A stretch of 29,717 bases of DNA, from positions 1 through 29,717 of IMG/VR virus record IMGVR_UViG_3300045538_000485. One strand, written 5' to 3'. Position 1 is the first letter of the stretch. Each line of letters opens with the position of its first letter. The notes under the pieces are model-generated. The model saw only the letters and a program-made list of their open reading frames with translations. It did not search any database and had not been told where the DNA came from. Below are positions 28,805 through 29,717 of this stretch, one piece after another. The position numbers and the translations under genes were made by a program. The DNA is from a virus.

Positions 28805-29110
28805 TTAAACTTTTACTAATTCAATTAGCTTATCCTTTAGGATAACTCCAGAAACCCTATTAACTACTTCACCATTCTTAAATATTATAGTTGTAGGGAT
28901 ACCTCTAATACCGTATTTAGCTGCAATATCATCGTTATTATCAACATTAACTTTACCTATGATAATATCAGGGTTCTCATTCGAAAATCCATCTAATATT
29001 GGACCATACATGCGACATGGACCACACCATTCAGCATAAAAATCAATTAAAACTACCTTATCTGTATTTAACGTATCTGCAATTGTTGAATCTGTTACCT
29101 CTAAAACCAT
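28805..29110 (-). CDS. trxA: Thioredoxin
   Basis: The protein is 101 aa, typical thioredoxin length. The redox site WCGPC is at residues 28-32 inside FYAEWCGPCRM, and the cis-proline is in GIPTTIIF. The Asp in LIDFYAEW is the usual buried acid. It reduces disulfides. In T4-like phages phage-encoded thioredoxins or glutaredoxins supply electrons for nucleotide reduction or serve as accessory factors. It lies downstream of a GATATTTAT element and upstream of the 113-aa gene, with gaps of 23 to 30 bases. All catalytic residues are intact. Confidence 0.95.
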   Translation of the reverse strand: MVLEVTDSTIADTLNTDKVVLIDFYAEWCGPCRMYGPILDGFSNENPDIIIGKVNVDNNDDIAAKYGIRGIPTTIIFKNGEVVNRVSGVILKDKLIELVKV

Positions 29111-29140
29111 ATTTGTTTAATTTAAAATTATTATTTATAT

Positions 29141-29149
29141 ATAAATATC
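29141..29149 (-). promoter_or_regulatory. Candidate phage promoter element GATATTTAT
   Basis: GATATTTAT on the minus strand lies 30 bases before the thioredoxin start, in a 143-base gap that otherwise holds only AT-rich sequence and a hairpin at its far end. Confidence 0.3.
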
Positions 29150-29244
29150 TTAAACTTTCCTAATATACTAACCACATTGTATTAATATTTTTCATTATCA
29201 TCTTAATTACTTATCTTTTCTAATTAGTTACCATTTTAAACATT

Positions 29245-29269
29245 AAAAGCTGGTTAATAACCAGCTTTT
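29245..29269. terminator. Perfect 12-bp hairpin overlapping a stop codon
   Basis: AAAAGCTGGTTA pairs perfectly with its complement around a single-base centre. On the minus strand it covers the last codons and stop of the 72-aa gene and is followed by TTTTAA. It probably works as that gene's terminator. The longer T-run is on the plus strand. Confidence 0.7.
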
Positions 29270-29472
29270 TTTAATTCCTCCATAGTAGGATAACCTAAAT
29301 CTTTTAAACAAACCTTACAAATCTTTTTAACTTGAACTGGAACTGACCCTATTAATTTCACATCATAGTCTAAATGTCTACATTCATGCTGTAATTCATC
29401 TATCTTTACATTAATCTTATTAATTGTGTCTTTATATTCGTTGATTGTTTTATTAACTTCTTCAGATGCCAT
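29254..29472 (-). CDS. Small coiled-coil protein with possible zinc site
   Basis: The protein is 72 aa. The first half is a helical coiled-coil-like segment (VNKTINEYKDTINKINVKID). It is followed by ECRHL (Cys31, His33) and KICKVCLKDLG (Cys52, Cys55), which could form a single C-x-H...C-x2-C zinc site. The end is TMEELKKAGY. Small phage zinc proteins of this type often act as regulators or assembly factors, but no family is recognised. Its last codons form one arm of a perfect terminator hairpin. Confidence 0.7.
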   Translation of the reverse strand: MASEEVNKTINEYKDTINKINVKIDELQHECRHLDYDVKLIGSVPVQVKKICKVCLKDLGYPTMEELKKAGY

Positions 29473-29526
29473 AGATATTATATTTTATGTAATGACTCTT
29501 GTAACACTTTATATAATTATTAAAAC

Positions 29527-29717
29527 TTATTTATTATTTGTATATATCTCTGGATTTTGTTTACCAAAAATCCTTATGATTTCTCCAGCCTTAGAATTAG
29601 CTTCGTTTTCAATAATCGAACCATCTGCACCCTCCTCAGCATGACCTTTTAAATCACCTCTTTCATTTTGATGATGATGCACCAACTCATGTGCAACTGA
29701 ACGCATTATGTCCATTA
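29527..29717 (-). CDS. C-terminal part of a HExxH metallopeptidase-like protein
   Basis: Sixty-two residues are visible, and the frame continues to the right window edge, so the internal Met is probably not the start. The segment SVAHELVHHHQNERGDL holds HELVH, the zinc-binding HExxH motif, and a following ENEANSKAGEIIR supplies the downstream Glu typical of a third ligand. Zinc peptidases of this small type are common in large Bacteroidota phages. Substrate unknown. Confidence 0.78.
   Translation of the reverse strand, partial: MDIMRSVAHELVHHHQNERGDLKGHAEEGADGSIIENEANSKAGEIIRIFGKQNPEIYTNNK

Noticed and set aside
29111-29253. Possible RNA gene in the 143-base gap before thioredoxin
   Set aside because: Apart from the hairpin at its right edge and the GATATTTAT element, the sequence is plain AT-rich with no cloverleaf or other stable fold visible.

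Overview
The window is about 29.7 kb of AT-rich, tightly packed DNA from a large tailed phage of the T4-like (myovirus) type. The clearest anchors are a gp17-type large terminase and a gp20-type portal protein. The host is probably a member of the Bacteroidota. The phage genes seen here have no Shine-Dalgarno preference, and at least three promoters match the Bacteroidota primary-sigma pattern (TTTG or CTTG, then 20 bases, then TAnnTTTG). No tRNA, rRNA, CRISPR array or insertion sequence was found. No stretch longer than about 150 bases lacks a gene or a recognisable signal.

Layout. (1) Positions 1-14548, all on the minus strand, hold a virion and packaging block. Read in the direction of transcription it has an 87-aa protein, three long hypothetical proteins (two with acidic or modular character), two further conserved proteins, a 390-aa protein, the large terminase, a small protein, the portal, a 274-aa protein, a PAS-domain protein, a C-terminally anchored coiled-coil protein and a cut gene at the edge. 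The portal reading frame is 1734 codons because three inteins interrupt it. (2) Positions 14582-18437, minus strand, form an operon: small unknown gene, KTSC-domain gene, a 51-codon thymidylate synthase remnant, a PD-(D/E)XK homing endonuclease, then a complete thymidylate synthase with an in-frame AP2/HNH-endonuclease-like insertion. It ends in a strong terminator. (3) Positions 18438-18542 are a divergent promoter region built around one palindrome. (4) Positions 18543-24372, plus strand, encode a ClpC-type unfoldase divided into two genes by an atypically split intein in its first Walker A motif, then two proteins with matching N-terminal tags that may be capsid-targeted ADP-ribosyltransferase-like effectors, then a GNAT acetyltransferase and a zinc-ribbon/DUF5661 protein separated by one in-frame TAG. 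(5) Positions 24365-29717, minus strand, hold a secreted lytic transglycosylase, small tagged proteins, a YkuK-type RNase H-like protein, a leucine-rich-repeat protein, a pair of paralogous small proteins, thioredoxin, a zinc-finger-like small protein and the end of a metallopeptidase-like gene.

The main theme is the density of protein-splicing and homing elements in a few essential genes: three inteins in the portal, one trans-splicing intein in ClpC and two endonuclease insertions at thymidylate synthase. Several are mechanistically unusual. One portal intein has no N-terminal nucleophile but carries a block F cysteine. The ClpC intein has an N-half of only 29 residues. The thyA locus looks like an endonuclease-driven gene replacement that left the old 5' end in place. 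All functional statements come from reading motifs by eye; no database search was run.
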